A stretch of DNA of 64,000 nt from a virus. The position numbers were made by a program, and so were the translations under genes. Below, piece by piece: positions 14,038 to 22,326 of the stretch. Within the stretch, counting starts at the first letter, position 1. Every line of letters begins with the position of its first letter. The stretch lies in the IMG/VR virus record IMGVR_UViG_3300025732_000023, positions 1-64,000 of that record, one strand, 5' to 3'. The notes beneath the pieces were generated by a model that worked only from the letters and a program-made list of their open reading frames with translations, did not search any database and had not been told where the DNA came from.

Positions 14038-16335
14038 TCAAATTTTACAACTCTCACAATCGTCTTCTTCGGCATTAGAAAGTTCCATAAGAAGTGATTG
14101 GAGGTCTTGTTTTTCTTCAACTACTTCATCAGTTTTATGGTCGTAAGTATTTTGATAATATGCTGTTTTCCAACCATAACGATAGCAAGTCAAAAGGTCT
14201 TGTGCCATTACCGAAGTAGGAACTTCATTATCGGCATAATTCTCTGGATTATACGACCAGTTTCCAGAAATCGCTTGATCGAAGAACTTTTGCATAACAG
14301 CAACAATATTGATATAACCACGATTACTAGGCATATCCCAGAGAAGCGTATAGTTGTTTTTAAGAGTCTGATACTGCGGGACAATCTGTTTGAGAGGACC
14401 CTTTTTCGACTTCTTAACGGACAAGTATCCGCGAGGTGGTTCGATTCCATTGGTTGCATTTGACACAACGGAACTGCTCTCCGATGGCATCTGTGCGGAC
14501 AATGTTGAGTTCCGTACCCCATATTGTAGAACCTGTGCTCTAAGAGACTCCCAATCATACTTCAATTCGTTTGGAACGATTTCATCAACATCCTTCTTGT
14601 ATGTATCAATTGGTAGAATACCCTGAGAATACTTAGTGCGATGTGAATACTCACAAGCACCCTTTTCTTTCGCAAGATTTACTGTTGATTGAATCAGATA
14701 GTATTGGAATGCCTCAGTGAGATCGTGTACCAGTTTCCAGGCACCAGGATCATCGTAATGTTCGCCGTTCTTGGCAAGATAGTGTGCCAGACCGATAAAA
14801 CCTATACCCAGAGAACGACGTGCTCTGGTGGCGATTTCTGCTGCTCTGACGGGGTATCCTTGAAAATCAATAAGTTCATCCAGAGAGCGCACAGAAAGAT
14901 CGCAGAGAACTTCAAGGTCTTCAAGGTCACGGATTTTCCCGACATTGATTGCACTAAGAATGCAGAGAGCGATTTCACCATCAGTATCATCAATATGTTG
15001 AAGTGGTTTAGTAGGAAGAGTGATTTCCTGACACAGATTGCTCATCTCAACTTTATCCAGGAAAGATGAGTGAGAGTTGCAGTGGTCAATATTCATAATG
15101 TAAATACGACCAGTTTCTGCACGTTCTTTTAGAAGATCCAGAAAGAGTTCTTGAGCTCCGATAGTTTTTCTTGGAACAGATGTATCTCGTTCGTAAGATA
15201 CGTATAACTCGTCAAATCGATCAGTGCCAAAAGCATCATACAAACCAGGAACGTCGTGTGGACTGAAGAGTGATACTTCTCCGTTTTGAATGAATCGTTC
15301 ATAGAAGAGTTTGCTGATTTGGATACTGTAGTCTAACTTACGAACACGGTTATCTTCGGTTCCTTTGTTATTTTTTAATACTAGGATATCTTCGATCTCT
15401 TGATGCCAGATTGGGAAGTGGACCGTCGCACTTCCTCCTCGTATACCATTTTGCGTGCAGCAACGGACAGTGCTTTCAAACTTTTTGAGAAACGGTACAA
15501 CGCCAGTGTGCTGGACTTCGCCACCTCTAATCCTACTGTTGATACCACGGATTCGACCTGCATTGATACCGATACCCGCCCTTTGTGCAACATATCTGCC
15601 AATAGCCATATCGCTAGTAAAGATACTATCGAGGGTGTCATCAACATCAACAAGGACACAGCTAGCGTATTGTCTAAGCGGCGTTCGCACTCCCGCCATG
15701 ATGGGAGTTGGAATGTTGATTCGGTGTCTGGAGATTGCATCGTAGTACTTTCTAACGTAGTCTAAACGTGTTTCCTTAGGATACTTGGAGAAGATAGTCG
15801 CCGCAATCAAAAGGTACATAAACTGTGGCGTTTCATAAAGTGCCCCAGTGCTTCTGTCCTGCACTAGATACTTATCAACGACCTGACGTAGACCAGCATA
15901 AGTGAACAGATAGTCACGACTATGATCAATGAACGACTCAAGTTTATCAAACTCTTCATCAGAATAAAGCGATAGAATCTCTGGGTCATACACTCCTCTA
16001 CCCACACAACGCTCTACGTGCTGCTTGACGGTAGGACATTCATGCATCCGACCAAACAACTGCTTACGAAGGGCAAACAGCAGCAGACGGGCAGCAACGA
16101 ACTGATAGTTAGGATGATCGAGGTCAATCAGGTCGGAAGCAGAGCGAATCAGAATTTCCTGAATCTCTGCGGTTGTAATTCCGTCATAAAATTGGATTCC
16201 AGACTGCATCTCAACTTGTGATGCAGATACATTTGCGAGGTCCTTACATGCCTCTTCCACCATAATGTGGAGTTTATTTAAATCAAGGGGTTCAGTTTTA
16301 CCGTTCCTTTTAACGACTTTCGTTCCGTTGCTCAT
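14038..16335 (-). CDS. nrdA: Ribonucleotide reductase class Ia, alpha subunit (R1)
   Basis: Catalytic subunit that reduces ribonucleoside diphosphates, 765 aa. Closely follows E. coli NrdA along its length. An N-terminal ATP cone (residues 7-90, VVKRNGKTEPLDL) suggests allosteric activity control. Active-site residues visible: Cys226 (YASCVL), Asn433-Cys435-Glu437 (NLCQEI), Cys458 (ALCILSA), tyrosines of the radical path near YYQNTYD, and the redox pair in the C-terminal CESCKI. Overlaps the end of gene 61 by four bases (ATGA). The C-terminal codons are duplicated upstream of nrdB. It works with NrdB to supply dNTPs. Confidence 0.98.
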   Translation of the reverse strand: MSNGTKVVKRNGKTEPLDLNKLHIMVEEACKDLANVSASQVEMQSGIQFYDGITTAEIQEILIRSASDLIDLDHPNYQFVAARLLLFALRKQLFGRMHECPTVKQHVERCVGRGVYDPEILSLYSDEEFDKLESFIDHSRDYLFTYAGLRQVVDKYLVQDRSTGALYETPQFMYLLIAATIFSKYPKETRLDYVRKYYDAISRHRINIPTPIMAGVRTPLRQYASCVLVDVDDTLDSIFTSDMAIGRYVAQRAGIGINAGRIRGINSRIRGGEVQHTGVVPFLKKFESTVRCCTQNGIRGGSATVHFPIWHQEIEDILVLKNNKGTEDNRVRKLDYSIQISKLFYERFIQNGEVSLFSPHDVPGLYDAFGTDRFDELYVSYERDTSVPRKTIGAQELFLDLLKERAETGRIYIMNIDHCNSHSSFLDKVEMSNLCQEITLPTKPLQHIDDTDGEIALCILSAINVGKIRDLEDLEVLCDLSVRSLDELIDFQGYPVRAAEIATRARRSLGIGFIGLAHYLAKNGEHYDDPGAWKLVHDLTEAFQYYLIQSTVNLAKEKGACEYSHRTKYSQGILPIDTYKKDVDEIVPNELKYDWESLRAQVLQYGVRNSTLSAQMPSESSSVVSNATNGIEPPRGYLSVKKSKKGPLKQIVPQYQTLKNNYTLLWDMPSNRGYINIVAVMQKFFDQAISGNWSYNPENYADNEVPTSVMAQDLLTCYRYGWKTAYYQNTYDHKTDEVVEEKQDLQSLLMELSNAEEDDCESCKI

Positions 16336-17303
16336 ATTTTCTTCCAGTTGTTAAACTTAATTTTTGCTTCTAAACCTGAGTAGGTATTTGATTTTAACAC
16401 ATCCATAACATTAAGTCCAGCGAGCACCATATCATTGATATCTTTTTGCTCAATGGATGTTGGCCAGATAATCACTTTGTCGCCTCTGTTGATGGTTTTT
16501 GATATTCGGTTGACGATTTCTCGATTGCGAGGTTCGTTATCAAAAACGTAAATATAATCGCCCCAACCAAACGACCCAATATCAACGTCGGACCCACACA
16601 TAGCAACAGCATTTTGTACAAACGTGGAGTCGAAGGGTCCTTCAACAATATAAATGGGTTTCGAAGAATCCACTTGGTCAAGACCGTAAATTTTTGGGGC
16701 ATCATCAGAAAGCATCACAGTGATATATTTAACAGGGTTTGGACCTAGTGCTCTTCCCTGAAAACCAATCAAGTTACTGTCAGCATCATACATTGGTATA
16801 ATAATGCGACTCTCATCCCTACCGATAGTGTCGAAAGTAACTTTTTGGGAGTTTGTCCATTCTTTAAATTTGTGAGCAAAATAAAACTTTTCAGGATCAA
16901 GTTGCCGTTTTTGTAGGTATTCTTTGGCGATTTGTACCTCAGATGCTTTGGGTAAATCCAGTTTCTTTTTAAAAACTGGTTTAGCAAAATCAAACTTGGG
17001 TTCCTCTACGACGAAACCTCTGCCAGTATGACCTTCCTTAAACTTCTCCATCGTGTACTGCTTGTACAGTACGGCATCAAGTTCTTTGAGAAAGTTGTTG
17101 AAAGACATACTAGCACCACAGTTGTGGCACTTGAAGTTGGTGTTATTCTTCACGGGGTATAGATACCCCCTTGTCTTGTTTTTATTCTTCTGGGAGTCCC
17201 CACAGATAGGGCAGCGGAAGTTGTAGAGATCCGCTTTGACCCTCTTAAATTTTTGAAGACGTGATGAAACTAATCCAATATACTTGGAATCAACCAAATC
17301 CAT
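16332..17303 (-). CDS. gp61: DNA primase (T4 gp61-like)
   Basis: Primase subunit of the primosome, making RNA primers with helicase gp41 at the phage fork. N-terminal zinc ribbon with Cys31, Cys34, Cys59, Cys62 (CPICGD and CHNCGA). TOPRIM core with Glu221 in YIVEGPFDS and Asp255 in YVFDNEPRN. 323 aa, close to the T4 protein length. Its stop overlaps the nrdA start (ATGA), so the two are translated together. No promoter box is seen directly upstream. Confidence 0.95.
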   Translation of the reverse strand: MDLVDSKYIGLVSSRLQKFKRVKADLYNFRCPICGDSQKNKNKTRGYLYPVKNNTNFKCHNCGASMSFNNFLKELDAVLYKQYTMEKFKEGHTGRGFVVEEPKFDFAKPVFKKKLDLPKASEVQIAKEYLQKRQLDPEKFYFAHKFKEWTNSQKVTFDTIGRDESRIIIPMYDADSNLIGFQGRALGPNPVKYITVMLSDDAPKIYGLDQVDSSKPIYIVEGPFDSTFVQNAVAMCGSDVDIGSFGWGDYIYVFDNEPRNREIVNRISKTINRGDKVIIWPTSIEQKDINDMVLAGLNVMDVLKSNTYSGLEAKIKFNNWKKI

Positions 17304-17316
17304 TATGAAGGGAGTA

Positions 17317-17673
17317 TTACTTCGTTCTTTCTATTGTAGCAGGGGTTTGATTGTGAGTCAACAACTTGGGAACAAAAGCATTGATTGTTCCAATAACAAC
17401 AACTGCCACTGCAAGAACTCCCCCAACTTGCCATCTAAACTTATAAAGACCATCTAATTTAGTTTCTATATCTTCTACTTTTTTACAAAGTTCATTATCA
17501 TCTTTACCACATTGTTCTATTCTTTCATCATGAACCGCAAGCATTTTGCAAATGTTTTGGTTAGTTTCACTCAGAGTTTGAATCGCAGAATCAACTTTCT
17601 CAATGATTTGTTCGTGTGCTTTAAATCTTTCTTGTAGCACAGCAATTTGGACCTTTGAGTCGTTGCTAAACAT
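17317..17673 (-). CDS. Coiled-coil protein with C-terminal membrane anchor (XhlA-like layout)
   Basis: 118 residues: a long helical, heptad-type region (about 8-80, with KVEDIETKLDGL) followed by one membrane segment (VGGVLAVAVVVIGTINAF, about 84-101) and a short polar tail. The layout, with HDERIEQ before the anchor, recalls XhlA-type accessory lysis proteins. Only the layout supports this; an unrelated membrane-tethering protein is equally possible. One base separates it from the preceding gene's stop. Confidence 0.65.
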   Translation of the reverse strand: MFSNDSKVQIAVLQERFKAHEQIIEKVDSAIQTLSETNQNICKMLAVHDERIEQCGKDDNELCKKVEDIETKLDGLYKFRWQVGGVLAVAVVVIGTINAFVPKLLTHNQTPATIERTK

Positions 17674-17674
17674 T

Positions 17675-17881
17675 TTAGGTCTTCCTCTTCTTCTTTCTTG
17701 TTTGTCTCACAAGATCTCTAAAAAATATATTCCATCCCCTTTCTTTTCTTCTCCTTAAATCTACTGGTGGATCATCACCTGCTTCAACTGTCCCTGCAAT
17801 TCCACCAGCACCAACACTCATAGTTGGACCACCCTCTTCTTTAAGAGTGTGAACAATATCAATTATCTTATCAATATCCAT
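17675..17881 (-). CDS. Small basic-tailed hypothetical protein (68 aa)
   Basis: N-terminal helix (IDKIIDIVHTLKEEGG), Gly-rich middle (VGAGGIAGTVEAG) and a very basic C-terminus (DLRRRKERGW, RQTRKKKRKT). It has no recognised family. Start and stop touch both neighbours (TAATG upstream, one-base gap downstream), so it is part of a translationally coupled run of three small genes. Confidence 0.65.
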   Translation of the reverse strand: MDIDKIIDIVHTLKEEGGPTMSVGAGGIAGTVEAGDDPPVDLRRRKERGWNIFFRDLVRQTRKKKRKT

Positions 17882-18252
17882 TAGATTGTTTGCAGTTGTT
17901 TTAAACAGTTTTCATCCACACTAATTTCATTAAGTTTAGTTTTTGGATATTCTGGAACTCTATTCAAAAACACCAAAAAACTTTTGATAGGAGACCAAAG
18001 ATCTTCTTCCAAATGATAGAATAATAGAGGAATAGTCGCATCATCAAAGACATTAAACAGAACAATGAGGTGATTCAATATTAAATGAACCTTCAATTCC
18101 CCAGTGTTCTTATATCTCTTCAATAACCTTTTGATATAACGAATGCGTTTTAAATCCGACTCAAAATCATCTCTGGTGACTGCCTGAGGATTATTGTAGA
18201 ATTTTATCGCAAAGAGCATATAATTGCCCTCATTCAACTCATTAAATCTCAT
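17881..18252 (-). CDS. Conserved-type hypothetical protein (123 aa)
   Basis: Alpha-helical 123-residue protein (FESDLKRIRYIKRLLKRY, LILNHLIVLFNVF). Similar genes are usual in cyanomyoviruses, but I know no function. No membrane segment or metal motif. Its stop overlaps the next start by one base (TAATG). Confidence 0.7.
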   Translation of the reverse strand: MRFNELNEGNYMLFAIKFYNNPQAVTRDDFESDLKRIRYIKRLLKRYKNTGELKVHLILNHLIVLFNVFDDATIPLLFYHLEEDLWSPIKSFLVFLNRVPEYPKTKLNEISVDENCLKQLQTI

Positions 18253-18261
18253 ACCATATTA

Positions 18262-18807
18262 TCAGGCGTCTGGATACTTAGCGTCGTCTGCGGCATCAGT
18301 AGTAATCATACTTCCAGCAACAAGAGTTTCTGTCTTAACTCTTAGGTTTCCGTGCATATCAGTATAAGTAGTGACTCCTACCCATCCAGCGTGGGCAGGT
18401 GCATACTTACGTGCATCACCAGTTGCAGCATTTGCAACCGTTTGTTCGGTAGTGTCAACACCAAATACACTAGAAGTTCTATTTGATTTTGCATTAGGTG
18501 CATCATAACTTACATCACCCAATGTGTAGATTGGGAGTTGAGTAATGAAATACGAAGCACCAGCAGCAATGGTAGTGATTCCCGAAACAAAATAATCAGC
18601 AGAATGAATTGTTAAAGAAGTATTTGAAGTTACTGATTTTACAACAGCATATCCAAATGTGGCACCAGCGCCAACTACAAGAATATCTCCCTCAGCAACA
18701 CCCGCTGTTGAGAAGGTTGTAGCAGCACCAGTTACAGTTAAAGTATTGAAGTTAACCGCGATAGTGCTTGTATTAGCAACGAGATCTTTATTGCCCCAAA
18801 GAGACAT
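18262..18807 (-). CDS. Virion structural protein, beta-rich (181 aa)
   Basis: Thr/Ala/Gly/Val-rich beta protein (LVANTSTIAVNFNTLTVTG, GDILVVGAGATFGYAVV). The C-terminal half has HAGWVGVTTYTDMHGNLRVKTE, a pattern seen in abundant cyanophage virion proteins. Cys-free. A perfect late promoter 29 bases upstream and AAGGA before the ATG fit strong late expression. Whether it decorates the capsid or the tail cannot be told. Confidence 0.75.
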   Translation of the reverse strand: MSLWGNKDLVANTSTIAVNFNTLTVTGAATTFSTAGVAEGDILVVGAGATFGYAVVKSVTSNTSLTIHSADYFVSGITTIAAGASYFITQLPIYTLGDVSYDAPNAKSNRTSSVFGVDTTEQTVANAATGDARKYAPAHAGWVGVTTYTDMHGNLRVKTETLVAGSMITTDAADDAKYPDA

Positions 18808-18836
18808 GTTTCCTTACCTATAATTCTTTATATTGA

Positions 18837-18844
18837 TATTTATA
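18837..18844 (-). promoter_or_regulatory. Late promoter TATAAATA fused to terminator T-run
   Basis: Perfect TATAAATA 29 bases before ATG 18807, directly continuing the T-run of the hairpin at 18849-18876. Confidence 0.82.
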
Positions 18845-18876
18845 AAAAAAGGAGACCTTTACTTTTTGGTCTCCTT
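18845..18876 (-). terminator. Rho-independent terminator
   Basis: Stem AAGGAGACC / GGTCTCCTT (18849-18857 with 18868-18876) and a leftward T-run. It overlaps the 3' end of the small membrane gene 18859-19023, whose stop lies in the loop. Confidence 0.85.
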
Positions 18877-19023
18877 ACGCAATACTATTTTTAAAAAATT
18901 AGTCGTAAGATCAAGTAATCCATTTTCTTCAAATCTTTTTGTTTTTGCTAACCATTCGGATGCAGTTAACAATAGACCAAGAACAATGGTTACTCCCCAA
19001 TTAGTTAGGAAGCAAGTAATCAT
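18859..19023 (-). CDS. Small membrane protein (54 aa)
   Basis: 54 residues with an N-terminal membrane segment (FLTNWGVTIVLGLLLTASEW, about 5-24) and a charged, helical C-terminal part (KTKRFEENGLLDLTTNF). ATG at 19023 overlaps the stop of the preceding small gene by four bases (ATGA). A small single-span protein next to other late genes could be a holin or spanin component, but nothing proves it. Confidence 0.7.
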   Translation of the reverse strand: MITCFLTNWGVTIVLGLLLTASEWLAKTKRFEENGLLDLTTNFLKIVLRKETKK

Positions 19024-19193
19024 GCTTGTGGTGTAAAGAGTTTTTCTTTAACCAATTCATAAACAACATTATCAATACTATTATCCGTGCTATCAACATA
19101 CTTTTTAAGTAGGTCGAGAACAAGACTTTTTACTGCTGGATGTGTTGCAATTTGAATCAGAAGTGGTTTTACCACTGCTACTACTGCGCCCAT
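19020..19193 (-). CDS. Small helical hypothetical protein (57 aa)
   Basis: 57 residues, amphipathic helices (VVAVVKPLLIQIATHPAVK, LVLDLLKKYVDS). ATG at 19193 has GGAGG 5 bases upstream, the strongest ribosome site in this area, and a CATAAATA late box 29 bases upstream. Its stop overlaps the start of the small membrane gene, so both are probably made together in quantity late in infection. Confidence 0.72.
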   Translation of the reverse strand: MGAVVAVVKPLLIQIATHPAVKSLVLDLLKKYVDSTDNSIDNVVYELVKEKLFTPQA

Positions 19194-19222
19194 AATGTCC
19201 TCCGTAAGAGAGTATCCTGGCT

Positions 19223-19230
19223 TATTTATG
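19223..19230 (-). promoter_or_regulatory. Late promoter CATAAATA
   Basis: CATAAATA overlapping the stop of the 19226-20869 gene, 29 bases before the ATG at 19193. Confidence 0.65.
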
Positions 19231-20869
19231 AATATCTTCTTCCGTCTGCTCTACCACTTGCTCTTTGCTCAGCAGCCTTTCTTCTCATTCTCTGTTCAAC
19301 TGTTTCCTTCTTGCCTTTTCTTAGAGCAGCATTATGTCTTTCAACTTCAGAACCACGTTCGGTTGGTTCATCAAACTCTCTTTCAGAAACTAACTTTCCT
19401 TCCAATTCATAAGATGCTAACTGCAATCTAGTTCCAGATCTTTTGGGAAGAGGAGTTTCTTTTTCTCCGGGCAAGTGAGGACGACCACCAGGTGCTTTTG
19501 GAGTTCCTGGTCTATTTTCTCCAGGTAAAGCTGGACCAGTTTGCTCAGTTGTAACCATAACAACAGGATTCTTAGCACCCATTGCTCTTAATTTATTTTT
19601 AACCAAGTTAACCTTTGCATAATCTCCACGAGTATCTTTCTTCTCTTCATCCGCTGGCGAATGCATTGCCTCTTCTACCTTTTCAGGCATTCCTTTGTGC
19701 TTGGTTTTAGCAAACTTCTTCGCTTCTTTTTTAGTCATACCCTTAGCAGCAGCTGCTACTTCTGGTGACATTGGTTTTGCACCTTTCTTAACAGCATAAA
19801 CCATTCCCATAAAACGCTGCTGTGCCTTACTCTTCGATCTTTCGGTTAGAACTTCACCTTCTAGTTCAGTATGGGCATAGACATTTTTTGGTTTTGTATC
19901 AAGTTGAGTTCCATCTTCTGGTGAAATTTTAATTACACCAGAGGCATAATTATCAACACCTTTTCCAGTAATCTGTGATTTATTCTTACCTTCGGTACTA
20001 TCAGTCCCTTCTGTCCAGAGATAATCCTCTTTTGCAATTGCCTTACCAATTGCTTTACGACGATTCTTTAAATACTTGTCCGACTTATCAGTATCACCGT
20101 CATTATCAATGTCAGCATCTTCTTGACCAACTGGATCAAGTGATTCTTTTCTTGTAGCAATTGCAGCACCAATAGCAGCGCGACGCTTCATAATGTACTT
20201 ATCATTTGGATCATTGCGCTTACCATCATTATCAACATCAGCATCTTCTCTTCCAACTGGATCTAATTTCTTTCTTCCTTTTCTACCGCCACCACCAGTT
20301 GCACGAGCAGTTTCTTCACCTCTCTTTCTTTCACCTTCTCTTGGTTCACCATACTCAGTCAACTCAACTTTTAGACCCTTTGATCTAAGTTGAGTAATTT
20401 TTTCACGAGTTCCGTATCTCACATATGAGTTACCAGTCTTAGGATCAGTGACTCTAATCTTATACTTCTTATCACCAACAGCATTTAGTTCTTCCAAATA
20501 ATCGAGAACAACTTCCCCTTCATTAACACCCTCTACAAAAACCTTAAACATTGCATTTGCAATGCTAGTTGCAGCAGCGTCTTCGATTGTTGGAATGAAA
20601 TCTTCTGCGACAGCAGCTTTTTTAGATACCATCTGTCTTGCTCTTGCCTTTACAGCAGGGACTGCGGTTGACTTTGCAATTCTTTCAAGAACCATTCTTT
20701 CCTGCATTGTGGCATCTGCTTTTTTCCCTGCCAACATTTTTTTCACTTCATATCGAGAATCATAAACAAGTTGTCTTGCCTTCTTCTCAATAGAAGCAGC
20801 AGCATCTCCCATAGGTTTTGCTGCACCACCTTTTCTAGATGGAAGTTCCTCAAAAATATTGTTACTCAT
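19226..20869 (-). CDS. Large virion protein with two EF-hand-like calcium loops
   Basis: 547-residue, charged protein. Around residues 205-285 it has two repeats beginning LDPVG, then EDAD[VI]DNDG and ending in a basic helix RR.AIG.AIA; the D.DNDG loops look like EF-hand or dockerin calcium sites. Around 345-390 is a Lys-rich segment (SKAQQRFMGMVYAVKKG, TKKEAKKFAKTKHKGMP) found in other cyanophage structural proteins. The C-terminus is very basic (EQRMRRKAAEQRASGRADG). No catalytic motif. Late box CATAAATA at 20905-20912. A structural or internal-head role is inferred. Confidence 0.75.
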   Translation of the reverse strand: MSNNIFEELPSRKGGAAKPMGDAAASIEKKARQLVYDSRYEVKKMLAGKKADATMQERMVLERIAKSTAVPAVKARARQMVSKKAAVAEDFIPTIEDAAATSIANAMFKVFVEGVNEGEVVLDYLEELNAVGDKKYKIRVTDPKTGNSYVRYGTREKITQLRSKGLKVELTEYGEPREGERKRGEETARATGGGGRKGRKKLDPVGREDADVDNDGKRNDPNDKYIMKRRAAIGAAIATRKESLDPVGQEDADIDNDGDTDKSDKYLKNRRKAIGKAIAKEDYLWTEGTDSTEGKNKSQITGKGVDNYASGVIKISPEDGTQLDTKPKNVYAHTELEGEVLTERSKSKAQQRFMGMVYAVKKGAKPMSPEVAAAAKGMTKKEAKKFAKTKHKGMPEKVEEAMHSPADEEKKDTRGDYAKVNLVKNKLRAMGAKNPVVMVTTEQTGPALPGENRPGTPKAPGGRPHLPGEKETPLPKRSGTRLQLASYELEGKLVSEREFDEPTERGSEVERHNAALRKGKKETVEQRMRRKAAEQRASGRADGRRYS

Positions 20870-20887
20870 TGGAGAAAGATTGATTAC

Positions 20888-22108
20888 TTACTTTTTTCTA
20901 TACTTATTTATGAATTGTCTTCCCCAAGTATGTCCAGGAACCATACTCTCAACGTATTTCCTGTAAGCATCAGTTCCAACAAGTCTTTGATCAGCAGGAA
21001 CACCACTTCTATTTGTAAGTTTTGCTTCCATTACATCTTTAATCCAAGACTTAAACATAATATGATCTTCGGTAACACAGATAAGATAGTTGGTTCCTCT
21101 ACGAATAATACGACCAATCAATCCGGTGTTTAGATTTTCAACCAACTGACCAATGTTAAAGATTGATTCTTTAACGTAATTTTCACGTAGAGTTTTCTGA
21201 TCAAACTTAGGAGCAATCTCCCAAACTTCTGCTACTTGGTCTTGGATGCCCATTGCAGCACGAACCGTATCGAAGACTGCTCTTGCATCCTTTGGTCTCA
21301 TATCAGGTGGCATACCTAAACGGAAAGTTTTAAAGTCTCCTTCGGAAGCAGCAAGTCTCATTCTTGATGCAGAAAGACCTTCTACACCATCAGAATCTGG
21401 ATCACGATCACCAGCAGAAACTACTTCAATATTATCAAAGGCATAGAGATTACCATTATAATTGTTGGCAAGTTTATTGAATTCATTAACTCGGTCAGCA
21501 CCACCAACAATTCTTACATTCGTATATCCATCATTATGTGCTTTTTTGAGAACATCAAAAATAGTTCTGGTATTTGCATCATTTACAATTCTTTCACTAT
21601 GCTGAGGGAACATCGATCTCATCAGTGCAACTTTTGTATCAGCATCAAGCGGATTCTTTTTCTTGTCCTGAGTGCGAGAAGGAATAATCATATAATCACT
21701 GCCTTCCTGTTCTGCAGAAGCAGCAGCAGTATCCATTAATTGAAGATGACCTAAATGTGGAGGATTGAAACGACCAAACGCAATCGTCAGTGTTCCTTTT
21801 GTTTTTTCTACTGGTAAGAAATTAACAGGTGGTGCTTCCTGAGCAACTTGTTGTTGAGGTGCAGGTGCTTGTTGTTGAAGTGCCGGATCAACAAAGTTTG
21901 GATTAGAAATATTCTTTTCTGTTTCTGTCTGAGCAGGGTCTTTACCGACTGCCTGACGCTTATTATAAAACTTTAATCTACCCTTTTCAGTTTTGGCAAC
22001 AAACTCACCGTCTTTATACCACCCACCGTGCCCATCACCCTGTAAACCAAGTCTTGCCGCTTGTTGAGTAGCGGTGGTTTCAGTTAAAAATTGGAAAAAA
22101 CTTTTCAT
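20888..22108 (-). CDS. Nucleotidyltransferase with capsid-targeting-like N-terminus
   Basis: 406-residue protein. The N-terminus MKSFFQFLTETT fits a capsid-targeting sequence with a gp21 cut after LTE (Glu10). After a Gln/Pro linker, about residues 107-270 form a cytidylyl/adenylyltransferase fold: AFGRFNPPHLGHLQLM holds the HxGH nucleotide site, with VRIVGGADRVNEF and GLSASRMRLAA as the later phosphate-binding motif. Relatives transfer nucleotides to NMN, pantetheine-phosphate or cytidine substrates; which one is unknown. If packed, the enzyme would enter the host with the DNA. Stop-start overlap (TAATG) with the preceding gene. Confidence 0.85.
   Translation of the reverse strand: MKSFFQFLTETTATQQAARLGLQGDGHGGWYKDGEFVAKTEKGRLKFYNKRQAVGKDPAQTETEKNISNPNFVDPALQQQAPAPQQQVAQEAPPVNFLPVEKTKGTLTIAFGRFNPPHLGHLQLMDTAAASAEQEGSDYMIIPSRTQDKKKNPLDADTKVALMRSMFPQHSERIVNDANTRTIFDVLKKAHNDGYTNVRIVGGADRVNEFNKLANNYNGNLYAFDNIEVVSAGDRDPDSDGVEGLSASRMRLAASEGDFKTFRLGMPPDMRPKDARAVFDTVRAAMGIQDQVAEVWEIAPKFDQKTLRENYVKESIFNIGQLVENLNTGLIGRIIRRGTNYLICVTEDHIMFKSWIKDVMEAKLTNRSGVPADQRLVGTDAYRKYVESMVPGHTWGRQFINKYRKK
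20905..20912 (-). promoter_or_regulatory. Late promoter CATAAATA
   Basis: CATAAATA on the minus strand within the end of the nucleotidyltransferase gene, 35 bases before ATG 20869. Confidence 0.6.
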
Positions 22109-22326
22109 TACTTACGGTTCTTCTTTCTAAGTTCGGTAACTATTGCCCTTTCGTTCGCAATAATGTAATTCAAGACACTTTGTCTAATCTTTATATATTT
22201 ATCCTTATCTGGTTTCCTCTTTTTTAAATCAATTTCTTTCTGCATTGATATAAGAACGTGCAAAACAAAATCTTTAAAGTCTTTTCCTTTAAAAGTTTTG
22301 ACTAATGGATTGATATAATTTTCCAT
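22108..22326 (-). CDS. Small basic hypothetical protein (72 aa)
   Basis: 72 residues, Lys-rich and helical (TFKGKDFKDFVLHVLISM, LKKRKPDKDKYIKIRQSV). No known family. Immediately follows the 22327 gene and overlaps the nucleotidyltransferase start by one base (TAATG). Confidence 0.7.
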   Translation of the reverse strand: MENYINPLVKTFKGKDFKDFVLHVLISMQKEIDLKKRKPDKDKYIKIRQSVLNYIIANERAIVTELRKKNRK

